Positions 53,195-62,219 of a stretch of 64,000 nucleotides of DNA are shown piece by piece. The notes below the pieces were generated by a model. It did not search any database. It was given only the letters and a program-made list of their open reading frames with translations, and was not told where the DNA came from. A program made the position numbers and the translations under genes. This DNA comes from Asanoa iriomotensis (GTDB lineage Bacteria; Actinomycetota; Actinomycetes; Mycobacteriales; Micromonosporaceae), in NCBI RefSeq assembly GCF_016862515.1, contig NZ_BONC01000001.1:248001-312000 (forward strand), read 5' to 3'. The stretch's first letter is position 1. Each line of letters starts with the position of its first letter.

Positions 53195-53709
53195 GCTGGG
53201 ACCACCGCCGGCCCGGGCCGGCTGAACGGCCGCTCGCGCCGCATGCGCCACATCACCAGAAACGGCGTGACCAGCCAGGCGGCGTTGGCGGCGAGCACGA
53301 TCGCGAAGTTGGGCGCCGGCGTGACGCCGTAGCGCTCGTCCATCAGGATGATCAACACGTTGGCGAGCATGGTGCCCGACCAGACCAGCGCCGGCACCTT
53401 GATCCAGTCACGGCCGCGGATGAAGGCGTAGAGGGCGAAGAGATAGAACGGCCCGAAGAAGATCAGGTCGATCCAGATCGTCATCTGCCAGAACGGCGGC
53501 CGGGCCATCAGCAGCGGGTCGTAGTTGTTGCCCCACCAGTGCACCAGGTCGATCGCGGGCCCCGGCGGCCAGACCGGGTAATCGAAGTTGCCCGGGTCCG
53601 CGACCACGATCTGCTCCAGGTCGACGACGTAGGTGATGACGGTCGCGTTGACCGCGAAGAACGCGATGAAGAACAGATCCCACGGACGCTCGCGCAACGG
53701 CACCCTCAT
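53191..53709 (-). CDS. EXPERA-domain (TMEM97/EBP-like) membrane protein
   Basis: This 172-residue protein has four to five membrane helices and matches the EXPERA domain of TMEM97 and emopamil-binding proteins: RPWDLFFIAFFAVNATVI with VVDLEQ, NNYDPLLMARPPFW, then WIDLIFFGPFYLFALYAFIRG and WIKVPALVWSGTMLANVLIILMDE. The acidic residues in VVD and WID and the motif DPLL-x-PP-W correspond to the conserved ones of the eukaryotic family, which includes sterol isomerases and the sigma-2 receptor. It is the first gene of a two-gene operon with the SDR. Confidence 0.82.
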   Translation of the reverse strand: MRVPLRERPWDLFFIAFFAVNATVITYVVDLEQIVVADPGNFDYPVWPPGPAIDLVHWWGNNYDPLLMARPPFWQMTIWIDLIFFGPFYLFALYAFIRGRDWIKVPALVWSGTMLANVLIILMDERYGVTPAPNFAIVLAANAAWLVTPFLVMWRMRRERPFSRPGPAVVPA

Positions 53710-53756
53710 GGCCCCGATCCTCGCCCTGCCGCGCCGCCGCAACAAGATCTACAAAC

Positions 53757-54348
53757 CCGGACGTTCCGCTACCAACCATCGGCGCCGCGCCGCGGGTCGC
53801 GCTACAGGTCGTGGTCCCGGACGTTCGGCTGCCAACCACGAGCGCCGCGGCCGGCGGCCGGGGGCCGTAGCGCGATGCGGCTCCGCGCGGCAGTGCGCGG
53901 TGCCGAACCTGGGCTGCAGGCGGTGCGGTCCCGCGCGGCGCATGCCGCAGGCGGTGCGGGCCCGCTGAGCGCGTGCCGCGCGCGGGCCGCGGGCGATGCG
54001 GGTCCACGCCGCGGAGCGCATGCCGCGCGCGGGCCGCGGGCGATGCGGGTCCACGCCGCGCAGCGCGAGCCGCAGGCGGTGCGGGTCCGCGCCGCGGGGC
54101 GCGAGCCGCAAGCGGTGCGGCTCCGCGCGGCGCGCGCGTGCCGGGTCCAGGCCGCGGGCGGTGCGGCTCCCCGCCGCACGGCCCGCGCCGGACCCGGGCG
54201 TCGTGGCCGCAGGCGGTGCGGGTCCGCGCCGCAGGGGCGTGCCGGACCCAGGCGGCGGGCGGTGCGCCGCGGCCGCCGCCGGATGGCCCCACCCAGCGGG
54301 CGCCGCGGTGCGGCGAGCGAGTGCGGGCCTCGGCTCGGTGCGCTCGGG
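53757..54348. repeat. degenerate GC-rich tandem repeat region without a convincing gene
   Basis: This ~590-bp stretch between the EXPERA and MmcQ genes holds about nine imperfect units of ~35-47 bp built on GC(A/G)GGCG(G/A)TGCGG(G/C)TCC followed by GCGCCGCGG-like sequence. Its left edge carries a 60-bp direct repeat (CCCGGACGTTCCGCTACCAA at 53757 and CCCGGACGTTCGGCTGCCAA at 53817). Several frames are open on both strands but give only Ala/Arg/Gly/Pro repeats without start signals, so I do not call a gene. CTAC(A/C)GGTCGTGGTC recurs at 53802 and 54349. Confidence 0.7.
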
Positions 54349-54723
54349 CTACCGGTCGTGGTCGTCGAGGTCGCCGGCCAGGTCGGCCGGGGCGCGCATG
54401 CGCCAGGCGTCGGTCACGAGCTCGGCCAACCTGACGACGTCGACCCGCTCCAGGCGCAGCATGACCAGCGGGAGGCCGTCGTAGGACGGTGTCGTGAAGA
54501 ACGTGGTCGGCTCGCCCAGGAGCAGCGCCTGTTTCTCGGCCTCGTCGCCCACGAAGAGGACCGCGATGTCGGTGCGGATGACGCGGCGTTCGCCCGGGCG
54601 GCGTTCCGGATAGGACCAGACGAAGCCCTTGTCGCCCACCCGGAAGTCGAAGCCGTCGCTCTCGATCTCGACCACGTGCGGCAGCGCGAGCGCCACGGCG
54701 CGGACGTCGTCGGCGTCAGCCAT
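54349..54723 (-). CDS. MmcQ/YjbR family protein
   Basis: This 124-residue protein fits the MmcQ/YjbR family: MADADDVRAVALALPHVVE at the start, VGDKGFVWSYPER, IAVLFVGDEAEKQALL and YDGLPLVMLRLERVD. The fold resembles a double-stranded-DNA-binding CyaY-like domain, but no function is established. It ends at the border of the GC-rich repeat region. Confidence 0.85.
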   Translation of the reverse strand: MADADDVRAVALALPHVVEIESDGFDFRVGDKGFVWSYPERRPGERRVIRTDIAVLFVGDEAEKQALLLGEPTTFFTTPSYDGLPLVMLRLERVDVVRLAELVTDAWRMRAPADLAGDLDDHDR

Positions 54724-54763
54724 CGCTGTTGGTTCCCGGCCTTTCTCGTCGCATGTGGACAGT

Positions 54764-55624
54764 CTATCGGCGCCCTCCCGCCACCCAGGACTCGTGTGAG
54801 GCGCGGACCCGGTCCCAGACGGTCGCGCGTTCGGCGGTCGTCACGTCGTCGATGCCGATGTTGAACAGGCCCGTGAGCATGCCCCACCACTCCTCGCGGT
54901 TGGTGACCTCGCGTCTGGCCTGGCCCGTCGCGGTCACCGTGGTCAGGGTCAGCCCGCGCAGGATGTCGGCGCCCGCGACGTGCCGGCGTTGTGCCGTCAG
55001 CGTGCGGACGAAGCCCGACGTCGGTGACGTGGACAGCTCCTCGTGCATCTGCGCGAAGTCGGCCGGCACCGCCTCCTTGGCGCGGAAGTCCATGCCCTCG
55101 AAGCTGCCGATCGGAGCATGGGTCAGGCGCCAGCCGTCGGGCTCGGCGTCAGAGCGGTCCAGGTGGAGGTCGTAGGGGCCCTGGCGGAACGGGCCGGGCG
55201 CCAGCGGCACCGGTGCGTGCAGGCCGTCGCCCAGCCCCACGTCGACGAACCAGACACCGGCCGGGCACTTGGGCGTCGGCAGGCCGTGCACCGTCAGCAC
55301 CAGGTGGTTGCCGTTGGCGCCGACCGGCGAAGGGACGCCGCGGCCCTGGACGCCGCCGAGGTGCCAGCGGACGTCGTAGCCCAGCGCGGACAGCAGGGCC
55401 GACAGCGCGCCGTTGACGTGGTAGCAGTAGCCGCCGCGGCCTAGTCGGGCGACGCGGTCGGCGGACTCGTGCGGGTCGACGCGGGTGGTGCGGCCGAGGT
55501 GGATGTCGAGGGTGGTGTAGGCGATGCGCTCGGCGTGGGCGCGGTGCAGCGCCGCCAGGGCGGGTGCGCTCGGTGGCTCGGCGCGCAGCCCGAGGCGGCT
55601 GAGGTAGGTGGGGACGTCGACCAT
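54764..55624 (-). CDS. nat: arylamine N-acetyltransferase
   Basis: This 286-residue protein has the complete NAT triad: Cys67 in RGGYCYHVNGAL, His107 in NGNHLVL and Asp128 in WFVDVGLGD. N-terminal YLSRLGLRAEPPSAPALAALHRAH and the THAPIGSFEGMDFRAKEAVP region also match. It transfers acetyl (or propionyl) groups from CoA to arylamines or hydrazines; some actinobacterial members take part in specialised metabolism. The ATG at 55624 follows TACGGT (55631-55636, minus strand) by 6 bases, indicating a leaderless transcript. Confidence 0.93.
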   Translation of the reverse strand: MVDVPTYLSRLGLRAEPPSAPALAALHRAHAERIAYTTLDIHLGRTTRVDPHESADRVARLGRGGYCYHVNGALSALLSALGYDVRWHLGGVQGRGVPSPVGANGNHLVLTVHGLPTPKCPAGVWFVDVGLGDGLHAPVPLAPGPFRQGPYDLHLDRSDAEPDGWRLTHAPIGSFEGMDFRAKEAVPADFAQMHEELSTSPTSGFVRTLTAQRRHVAGADILRGLTLTTVTATGQARREVTNREEWWGMLTGLFNIGIDDVTTAERATVWDRVRASHESWVAGGRR

Positions 55625-55685
55625 GGGGAGACCGTACAGCGGCGGTCTGACGGTTTTTCGGCCCTGCGCGGGGTATTCGCTGTTG

Positions 55686-57101
55686 ATGAGGGGCCGGCTT
55701 GCGGCAGCGCTCGGCGGGCCGGTCCGGGCGCGCGTGATCATCCTGTTGGCGGTGGTCCTCGCGCTGAACTCCGCGGACAGCGGGACGATCGGTGCGGTCG
55801 CCGCGCCGCTGGAGGCCGACCTCGGGATCTCGCACGCCCAGCTCGGGCTATTCGCCACCGTCTCGTCCGGGGTCGGCGCGGTCGCCGCGCCGGTGGCGGG
55901 CGTGTTGGCCGACCGGACCACGCGGGTCCGGCTGCTCGTCATAACCATCGCCGTCTGGAGCGCGTCGATGGTCGTCGGCGGGCTGGCGCCGAACTACCTC
56001 TGGCTGCTGCTCTCCCGGATCACGCTCGGCGCCGCGGTGGCCGCCGCCGGACCGATCGTGGCGTCGCTGATCGGCGACTTCTTCGCACCGAACGAACGGG
56101 CCAAGATCTACGGCTGGGTGCTCACCGGCGAGCTCGTCGGCGCCGGCCTCGCGCTGCTGGTCGGCGGCGACGTGGCCGCCTGGCTGACCTGGCGGGCGCC
56201 GTTCCTCGGCCTCGCGGCGATCAGCCTCGGGCTGGCGGCCGCGCTGTGGCGCCTGATGCCCGAGCCCCGGCGCGGCGGCGCCGGGCGCCTGCCACCGGGC
56301 CGGCTCAGACACCACGACGCCGCCGCCGAGGCCGACCAGGCCAAGGCCACCATCCTGGAGGAGGGCGTGCTGCCCGACCCCGACCGGGTGCTGCGCCGCG
56401 ATCCGGACAAGATGACCTTCTGGCAGGCGGCACGGTACGTGCTGGGCATCCGGACCAACCGCACGCTGATCATCGCGACGGCGGTCGGCTACTTCTTCTT
56501 CGCCGGCCTGCGCACGTTCGCGCTGCTCTTCGCGCTGGACCGGTACGGCCTGCCGCAAGCGCTCGTCAGCCTGGTGATCATCCCGATCGGCCTGGGAGCC
56601 GTGTTCGGCACGCTCTTCGGCGGCCGGTTCACGGACCGTCTGGTGCGCCGCCGGCGCACGAACGCGCGGGTGACGGTGCCGGCGTACGCGTACTCGGCGG
56701 CCGCCCTGGTCTTCCTGCCCGGCCTGGTCCTGGCGAACATCTGGCTATCGGTGGTCTTCTTCACCCTCGGCGCCTGCTTCCTGGCCAGCGCGAACGCGCC
56801 CCTGGGCGCGGCCCGCCTCGACATCGTCCCGTCGGCGTTGTGGGGCCGCGCGGAGAGCGTGCGCACGGTCCTGCAACTGGCCGCGGAGGCGGCGGGCCCG
56901 ATCGCCTTCGGCTTCGTCGCGGACGAGTTCGGCGGCATGAGCGGCCGGGGCGCCGGCCTGCGCGACGCGTTCCTGGTCATGCTGGTGCCCCTGCTGGTCA
57001 ACGGCCTCTGGCTGTTGCGCGCGCGACGCAGCTACCGCACGGACGTGGCGACCGCCGCCGCGGCCCGCCCGGCGGCCGAACCCGTCACCGAACGGGCCTG
57101 A
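55686..57101 (+). CDS. MFS transporter
   Basis: This 471-residue membrane protein has about 12 transmembrane segments, the loop motif GVLADRTTRVRLL, and the TM4-5 region RITLGAAVAAAGPIVASLIGDFF. A long central cytoplasmic loop (~residues 205-260) is rich in charged residues. The related SPNS/GlpT-like members carry lipids or organic acids, but the substrate here is unknown. It is divergent from the NAT gene with a 61-bp gap. Confidence 0.88.
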   Translation: MRGRLAAALGGPVRARVIILLAVVLALNSADSGTIGAVAAPLEADLGISHAQLGLFATVSSGVGAVAAPVAGVLADRTTRVRLLVITIAVWSASMVVGGLAPNYLWLLLSRITLGAAVAAAGPIVASLIGDFFAPNERAKIYGWVLTGELVGAGLALLVGGDVAAWLTWRAPFLGLAAISLGLAAALWRLMPEPRRGGAGRLPPGRLRHHDAAAEADQAKATILEEGVLPDPDRVLRRDPDKMTFWQAARYVLGIRTNRTLIIATAVGYFFFAGLRTFALLFALDRYGLPQALVSLVIIPIGLGAVFGTLFGGRFTDRLVRRRRTNARVTVPAYAYSAAALVFLPGLVLANIWLSVVFFTLGACFLASANAPLGAARLDIVPSALWGRAESVRTVLQLAAEAAGPIAFGFVADEFGGMSGRGAGLRDAFLVMLVPLLVNGLWLLRARRSYRTDVATAAAARPAAEPVTERA

Positions 57102-57179
57102 GCCGCACGGCTGTCGGGGCGACGCGGAGCCGCCGCGCGTACGCCACAATCACGTCAGCGACGGCGCGGGAGGCTGGGC

Positions 57180-59939
57180 ATGGGTGATCCGATGGCCGCC
57201 GGGCACCCGCTCGTGGGGCGCGAGCCGGAACTGGCGCGGCTCTTCGGCATGATCGACCAGATCGCGGCGCGCGGGGGCGCCCTCGTCGTCCGCGGTGAGG
57301 CGGGCATCGGAAAGTCCACCCTGCTCGCGGCTGCCACGCGGCGGGCGCGCGAGCGCGGAGCGCGGGTAGTGACGACGGCCGGCACGCAGTCGGAGGCGCG
57401 GTTGGCCTTCGGCGGCCTGCATCAACTCCTGCTGCCGTTCCTCGACCTGGTCCGGCACCGTCCCGACCCGCAGCGCAAGGCCCTCGACGTGGCGTTCGGC
57501 GTCACCGAAGGGGACGCGCCGGACCTGTTCCTGGTCGGCCTGGCCGCCCTCGGACTGCTCACCGAGCGGGATGCGCAGACACCGCTGCTGCTGGTGATCG
57601 AGGACGCGCACTGGCTCGACCGCTCGTCGGCCGAGGTGCTGGCATTCGTCGCGCGCCGGCTGGAGATGGAGCCGGTGGTCCTGCTCTTCGCGGTGCGCGA
57701 CGGCGTGCCGAACGTCCTCGACGAGACCGGCCTGCCCGACCTTGTCGTGCGCGGCCTGGCCGACGCCGCGTCCCGCACGCTGCTCGACGCGCACGGCGGA
57801 GCCGACCTGTCCGGCGACCTCCGGGCGCGGATCCTCGCGGAGGCGGCCGGCAACCCGCTGGCCCTGATCGAGCTTCCGCCCGCGGCCGCCGGCCTCGACC
57901 CGGCCCGGCACTGGGAGCCGCTGCCCCTGTCGGCGCGACTGGAGGCCACGTTCGCCACCAGACTGACCACTCTGGACACCGACGCACGCAAACTTTTGCT
58001 GCTGGCGGCACTCGAAGACGGCACGATGGCGGAGCTGAACCAGGCAGCCGAAGAGCTGCTCGGCACGCGGTTCGACATGGCACATTGGACGCTCGCCGAG
58101 GCGGCCGGGCTGGGCCGGGTCGGCGACGACGGGTTCCGGTTCCGGCACCCGTTGATCAGGTCGGCCGTCTACCAGTCCGCCGGCGGGGCCCAGCGCCGGC
58201 AGGCGCACGCCGCGCTCGCCCGCGCCTTGGCCGGCGACCCGGACCGGGCCGTCTGGCACCGGGCGGCCGCCGCACCCGGCCCGGACGAGGACGTCGCGTC
58301 GGCGCTGGACGCCGCGGCGGTGAGGGCGCGGGACCGGGGCGGCCTCGACGTCGCGTTCGCGGCGCAGGAGCGGGCTGCCGCGCTGACCGCCGATCCGCGG
58401 CTGCGTGCGCTCCGGCTCGCCCGGGCCGGGAACCTCGCCAACCAACTCGGCCGGTCGACGGACGCGGTGCGGCTGCTCCGGGCCGCACTCCAGGTTGGAC
58501 ACCTGCCCGCGCACGAGGCAGCGATGGCCGCGTTCGATCTGGAGACGCTGACGAGAGCCTGGTCCGGCGAGGCCACGATCCGGCGGTTCGCGCGGATCGC
58601 CGAGGACCTCGCCGACCGCGGTCAGCACCGGCGAGCCCTCGAAAGCCTGGCCACGGTGTCGGTACGGGCCAACTGGGACCAGCTCGACGACCGCACGAGG
58701 CAGCACGTGTCCGCGTTCGTCGCGCGGCTCCCGGTGGCCGCCGACGACCCGCAGCGGCTGGCGGCTCTCGGCCTGGTCGATCCGGTCCACCGGGGCCGGG
58801 AGGTGATCGCCCGGGTAGCCCGGATGTCGCCGGCCGGGATGCCCGACCCCGACGAGTCGATGGCGGTCGGTCGGGCCGCCATGGCGGTGTGGGCCGACAA
58901 CCTGGCTCTGCCGTTCCTGCGCGCCGCGGTGGCCGGATACCGGGCCGACGGCCGGCTGGCCCGGCTCGCACAGGCCCTCATGTACGAGGCCTGGTCCGAC
59001 GTCAACTGCGGCGCGGTCCGCAACGCGTTCACTAGCGCCGCCGAGGCGGGGAGCCTCGCCGGGGAGGCCCGCCAGATCCGGTTCGGGCGCGCCGCGAGCC
59101 TCGCCCACGCCATCGCCGCCGCCGAGTTGCGCGAGGAGGACACCGCCGAGCGCCTGATCGCCGACGCGGAGGCGGCGCTGGTGCCGATGGGCCCCAACCC
59201 ACAGCTCTCGCTGGTCGCGTTCGCGCGGGGCCGGGTCGCGCTCGCGGCCGAACGCCCCGGCGAGGCGTACGACCATCTCCTCCGCATCTACACGCCCACG
59301 GACCCGTCCTACCAGCCGTACGTGGCCGGCTGGGCGCTCGCCGACCTCGTGGACGCGGCCGTCCGCGGCGATCGGGACCTCGCCGTGCTCCACGGTCTGT
59401 TGCCGCAGTGGGCGGAGACCGCGGCCGCGATGGGCGCGCCGCACCTCGAGGTCCAGGTCGCCTACGCGGCCGCGCTGGTCGCCGACCGGGAGACCGCCGA
59501 ACACCGGTACCAGGCCGCGCTGGCGACGAGCACCGGCGGCTGGCCGTTCTACACGGCCCGCACCCAGCTCGCGTACGGAGGCTGGCTGCGCCGGCACCGT
59601 CGGGGCGGCGACGCCCGTGCGCCCCTGCGCGAGGCCGCCCGGGTCTTCGACGCGCTGGGCCTGCTGCGCTACGCGGACCGCGCGCGCCGCGAGCTGCGCG
59701 CGTCCGGCGAGCGCGCACGCCGGCGCGTGGCGGAGGCCTGGACCGAGCTGAGCCCGCAGGAGCTGCAGATCGCGCAACTGGCGGCCGAGGGCCTCTCCAA
59801 CCGCGACATCGGCGAACGGCTCTACCTCTCACACCGGACGGTGAGCACACACCTGCACCGCCTGTTCCCGAAGCTGGGCATCACCTCACGCACCCAGCTC
59901 CGCGACGCGCTCCAGCCAGAGCAAGAGGCCGTCATTTGA
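57180..59939 (+). CDS. LAL-type LuxR regulator (ATPase + TPR + LuxR HTH)
   Basis: This 919-residue regulator has an N-terminal AAA/NACHT-like ATPase with LVGREPELARL, Walker A GEAGIGKST (39-47) and LLLVIEDAHWLD as Walker B, a long TPR-like helical middle, and a C-terminal LuxR helix-turn-helix (~855-915) with LSPQELQIAQLAAEGLSNRDIG and SHRTVSTHLHRLFPKLGI. This is the LAL/MalT layout of large ATP-dependent activators, often pathway-specific in actinobacteria. GGGAGG lies 6 bases before the ATG. Three genes with related orientation follow and may be its targets. It is paralogous to the partial gene at the left window edge. Confidence 0.94.
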   Translation: MGDPMAAGHPLVGREPELARLFGMIDQIAARGGALVVRGEAGIGKSTLLAAATRRARERGARVVTTAGTQSEARLAFGGLHQLLLPFLDLVRHRPDPQRKALDVAFGVTEGDAPDLFLVGLAALGLLTERDAQTPLLLVIEDAHWLDRSSAEVLAFVARRLEMEPVVLLFAVRDGVPNVLDETGLPDLVVRGLADAASRTLLDAHGGADLSGDLRARILAEAAGNPLALIELPPAAAGLDPARHWEPLPLSARLEATFATRLTTLDTDARKLLLLAALEDGTMAELNQAAEELLGTRFDMAHWTLAEAAGLGRVGDDGFRFRHPLIRSAVYQSAGGAQRRQAHAALARALAGDPDRAVWHRAAAAPGPDEDVASALDAAAVRARDRGGLDVAFAAQERAAALTADPRLRALRLARAGNLANQLGRSTDAVRLLRAALQVGHLPAHEAAMAAFDLETLTRAWSGEATIRRFARIAEDLADRGQHRRALESLATVSVRANWDQLDDRTRQHVSAFVARLPVAADDPQRLAALGLVDPVHRGREVIARVARMSPAGMPDPDESMAVGRAAMAVWADNLALPFLRAAVAGYRADGRLARLAQALMYEAWSDVNCGAVRNAFTSAAEAGSLAGEARQIRFGRAASLAHAIAAAELREEDTAERLIADAEAALVPMGPNPQLSLVAFARGRVALAAERPGEAYDHLLRIYTPTDPSYQPYVAGWALADLVDAAVRGDRDLAVLHGLLPQWAETAAAMGAPHLEVQVAYAAALVADRETAEHRYQAALATSTGGWPFYTARTQLAYGGWLRRHRRGGDARAPLREAARVFDALGLLRYADRARRELRASGERARRRVAEAWTELSPQELQIAQLAAEGLSNRDIGERLYLSHRTVSTHLHRLFPKLGITSRTQLRDALQPEQEAVI

Positions 59940-60004
59940 CGTACGCGACCCGCCAGGTGGATGTCTAGGTTCGAGTCCGTTCTCACCTGCCGGAGGGAGG
60001 GCTC

Positions 60005-60460
60005 GTGCTTTACCGATCCATCGTCAAGCAGCGAATTCGCCAGGCGTTCGACGACGTGAACAACCGTCGGTGGGACGAGCTGATGAAGTCGATCAGCCCG
60101 AATGTCCATCACCGCTTCGGCGGCGTACACGCGATCGGTGGTCAGCGTCATGACCGGAAGACCTTACGCCTCTGGTTCGAGCGTCTGGCACGCGTGTTGC
60201 CCGATCTCCACCTGACGATCAACGACATCTGGGTGCAGGGCTGGCCGTGGCACACCATGGTCTTCGTGCAGTGGGACGGCACGGCGACCCTGCTCAACGG
60301 TGACCCGTACAGCCAACATGCCGTGCACGTCATCACCCTGCGCTGGGGCAAGATCGCCGCGCTCGACGTCTTCGAGGACTCGCAGGCGGTCGACCGTGCC
60401 CTTGCCGTGCAAGCGGCCGCCGGCCTCGACGAGGCCGTCGCCGCACCAATCGTGAGTTAG
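60005..60460 (+). CDS. SnoaL-like / NTF2-fold protein
   Basis: This 151-residue protein has an NTF2-like cone fold pattern: IRQAFDDVNNRRWDELMKSISPNVHHRF, TLRLWFERLARVLPDLHLTINDIWVQGW and a C-terminal HAVHVITLRWGKIAALDVFEDSQAV. SnoaL-like members are polyketide cyclases or related lyases, but many have no known activity. The GTG start has GGAGGGAGG 4-12 bases upstream. It is the first gene of a three-gene set with an alpha/beta hydrolase and an unknown protein. Confidence 0.84.
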   Translation: MLYRSIVKQRIRQAFDDVNNRRWDELMKSISPNVHHRFGGVHAIGGQRHDRKTLRLWFERLARVLPDLHLTINDIWVQGWPWHTMVFVQWDGTATLLNGDPYSQHAVHVITLRWGKIAALDVFEDSQAVDRALAVQAAAGLDEAVAAPIVS

Positions 60461-60479
60461 AGCGACCCGGGAGGGCGAC

Positions 60480-61325
60480 ATGCCGCGGATCACCGTCGGA
60501 ACCGAGAACGACGCGCCGATCGAAGTCCACTACGAGGATCACGGCAGCGGGGACCCGGTCGTGCTGGTGCACGGGTATCCGCTCAACGGGGACTCGTGGG
60601 AGCGCCAGGAACGCCAACTCCTGGCGCACGGCTATCGGGTGATCACGTACGACCGCCGGGGGTTCGGGCGGTCGAGCCGACCCACCGTCGGCTACGACTA
60701 CGACACCTTCGCGGCCGACCTCAACGACCTGATCGAGGCGCTCGACCTGCACGACGTCGTGCTCGTCGGCTTCTCGATGGGCTCGGGCGAGGTGACGCGC
60801 TACCTCGGCACCTACGGCTCCGGCCGGGTGCGCAAGGCCGCGCTGCTCGGCGCGATCCCGCCGTTCCTGCTCAAGACCGACGACAACCCCGAGGGCGTCG
60901 ACCAGCAGGTGTTCGACGGCATCAAGGCGGCGATCCTCGAGGACCGCTACGCGTACTTCACAGACTTCCTGAACAACTTCTACAACGTCGACAAGCTCAT
61001 GCCCGACCGGATCAGCGAGCCCGCCTGGACCGCCAGCTTCCAGGTCGCCGCCGGCAGTTCGCCGTTCGCGACGTACGCCTGCGTGGACACCTGGCTCACC
61101 GACTTCCGCCGCGACCTGGCCAAGATCGACGTCCCGGTGCTGGTCGTGCACGGCACCGAGGACCGGATCCTCCCGTACGAGGCGACCGCGGCGCGACTGC
61201 CGGCTCTGCTCGACGACGTCACGCTGGTCGCCGTCGAGGAAGGCCCGCACAACATCGCCTGGACGCATCCGGAAGAGGTGAACAAGGCCCTGCTGGCGTT
61301 CCTGTCCGCGCCCGTGGCCGACTGA
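60480..61325 (+). CDS. alpha/beta hydrolase (non-heme chloroperoxidase-like)
   Basis: This 281-residue protein has VVLVHGYPLNGDSWERQ at the oxyanion loop, YDRRGFGRSS, the nucleophile Ser99 in VGFSMGSGEVTRYL, an acid in HGTEDRILPYE and the histidine in EEGPHNIAWTH. These features place it with the cofactor-free haloperoxidase/esterase group, whose natural role is generally ester hydrolysis or perhydrolysis. GGAGGGCGAC precedes the ATG. It lies 19 bases after the SnoaL-like gene and 1 base before the next gene. Confidence 0.9.
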   Translation: MPRITVGTENDAPIEVHYEDHGSGDPVVLVHGYPLNGDSWERQERQLLAHGYRVITYDRRGFGRSSRPTVGYDYDTFAADLNDLIEALDLHDVVLVGFSMGSGEVTRYLGTYGSGRVRKAALLGAIPPFLLKTDDNPEGVDQQVFDGIKAAILEDRYAYFTDFLNNFYNVDKLMPDRISEPAWTASFQVAAGSSPFATYACVDTWLTDFRRDLAKIDVPVLVVHGTEDRILPYEATAARLPALLDDVTLVAVEEGPHNIAWTHPEEVNKALLAFLSAPVAD

Positions 61326-61326
61326 C

Positions 61327-62217
61327 GTGGAAACCGACCCGGCCCCGGAGACGGTCGCCGACTGGAAGGCGGTGACCGACCGCCTGCTGATCAGCCGATG
61401 CTGCGCGTTCCACCGCAACCTGGAGATCTCGTCGCGCTACGCCTCGGTCTACCGTCGCCTGCCGGCCTGCTTCAAGTGGGCCGGCATGGCCGCGATCGCG
61501 TCGCACCACGTCCGGCTCGCGCTCTACCCGCTGCGGCTGGACGCCGATCGCACCGGCTACGTGGACATCCCGCACAGCCTGCGTCGGCGGCGGCTGCTGT
61601 TGACGCACGACGTCGACACGATCCGCGCGACGAACAACGCCATCTTCGATGACATCTTCTGGGTTCATCTCGCCTACGCCGGCGAAGGCGACAGCGACGG
61701 CGACGGGATCGAGCGCCTGCGGGCGCTGCTGGGAGCCGACACCCACTACGCGCCGGTCCTCGCCGGCTTCGAGGCGATCGACCGCGGCCGCCGCGTCCTG
61801 GCCGACGACACGGCGTCCGCCGGCGATCGGCGGACGGCGGCCGACCTCATCTGGGCGGGCAACGTCCAGTTGCTCGAGCACGAGCAGCGCACCCTGGTGC
61901 AGCCACACTTCGACGGCCTGTCGTGCGCGTTCGCCCGGCTCGTCTCGATCGGCTCGGCCACGAGCTTCGAAGTGCACGGCCTGCGGCGGGAAGCCGCGTA
62001 CTTCACCTCGTTCTACCTCTACTCGATCCTGCACGGCCTGCGTGCCCAACCGTGGCCGAGAATCACCCGCTACGACGACCGCTGGCGCTGGCTCGTCAGC
62101 AGCGTCGTCCCCCGCTTCCGCAAGTTCGACGCCAACGCGCTCCTCGTCGATGCCAGCATGCGGCGGATCCTCGACCATTCGGAGCGCTACGCGTCGGTAC
62201 CGTGTGTGCGACCTTGA
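61327..62217 (+). CDS. hypothetical protein of unknown family
   Basis: This 296-residue, probably cytoplasmic protein is not recognised with confidence. It is helical, with LLISRCCAFHRNLEISSRYASVYRRLPACFKWAGMAAIASHHVR near the start, NNAIFDDIFWVHLAYAGEG in the middle and LIWAGNVQLLEHEQRTLVQPHFD later. This pattern (arginine/asparagine-rich helix, AGMAA, 'ATNNAIFDDI', 'EQ') weakly recalls DUF2515-like proteins. There is no signal peptide. GTG 61327 begins 1 base after the hydrolase stop, so it belongs to the same operon. Confidence 0.65.
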   Translation: METDPAPETVADWKAVTDRLLISRCCAFHRNLEISSRYASVYRRLPACFKWAGMAAIASHHVRLALYPLRLDADRTGYVDIPHSLRRRRLLLTHDVDTIRATNNAIFDDIFWVHLAYAGEGDSDGDGIERLRALLGADTHYAPVLAGFEAIDRGRRVLADDTASAGDRRTAADLIWAGNVQLLEHEQRTLVQPHFDGLSCAFARLVSIGSATSFEVHGLRREAAYFTSFYLYSILHGLRAQPWPRITRYDDRWRWLVSSVVPRFRKFDANALLVDASMRRILDHSERYASVPCVRP

Positions 62218-62219
62218 AC

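Noticed and set aside
53408-54292. Several Ala/Arg/Gly-rich open frames on both strands across the repeat region
   Set aside because: Open frames arise from the stop-poor GC-rich repeats. They have no ribosome-binding sites and no consistent frame, so none is called as a gene.
57150-59777. 875-codon minus-strand open frame opposite the LAL regulator
   Set aside because: The plus strand encodes a complete LAL protein with Walker and HTH motifs. The reverse frame has no recognisable motif or ribosome site.
59964-59980. GGTTCGAGTCC, resembling a tRNA T-loop
   Set aside because: The flanking bases (CTAGG and CCGTT) do not pair as a T-stem, and no acceptor, D or anticodon arms can be formed upstream.
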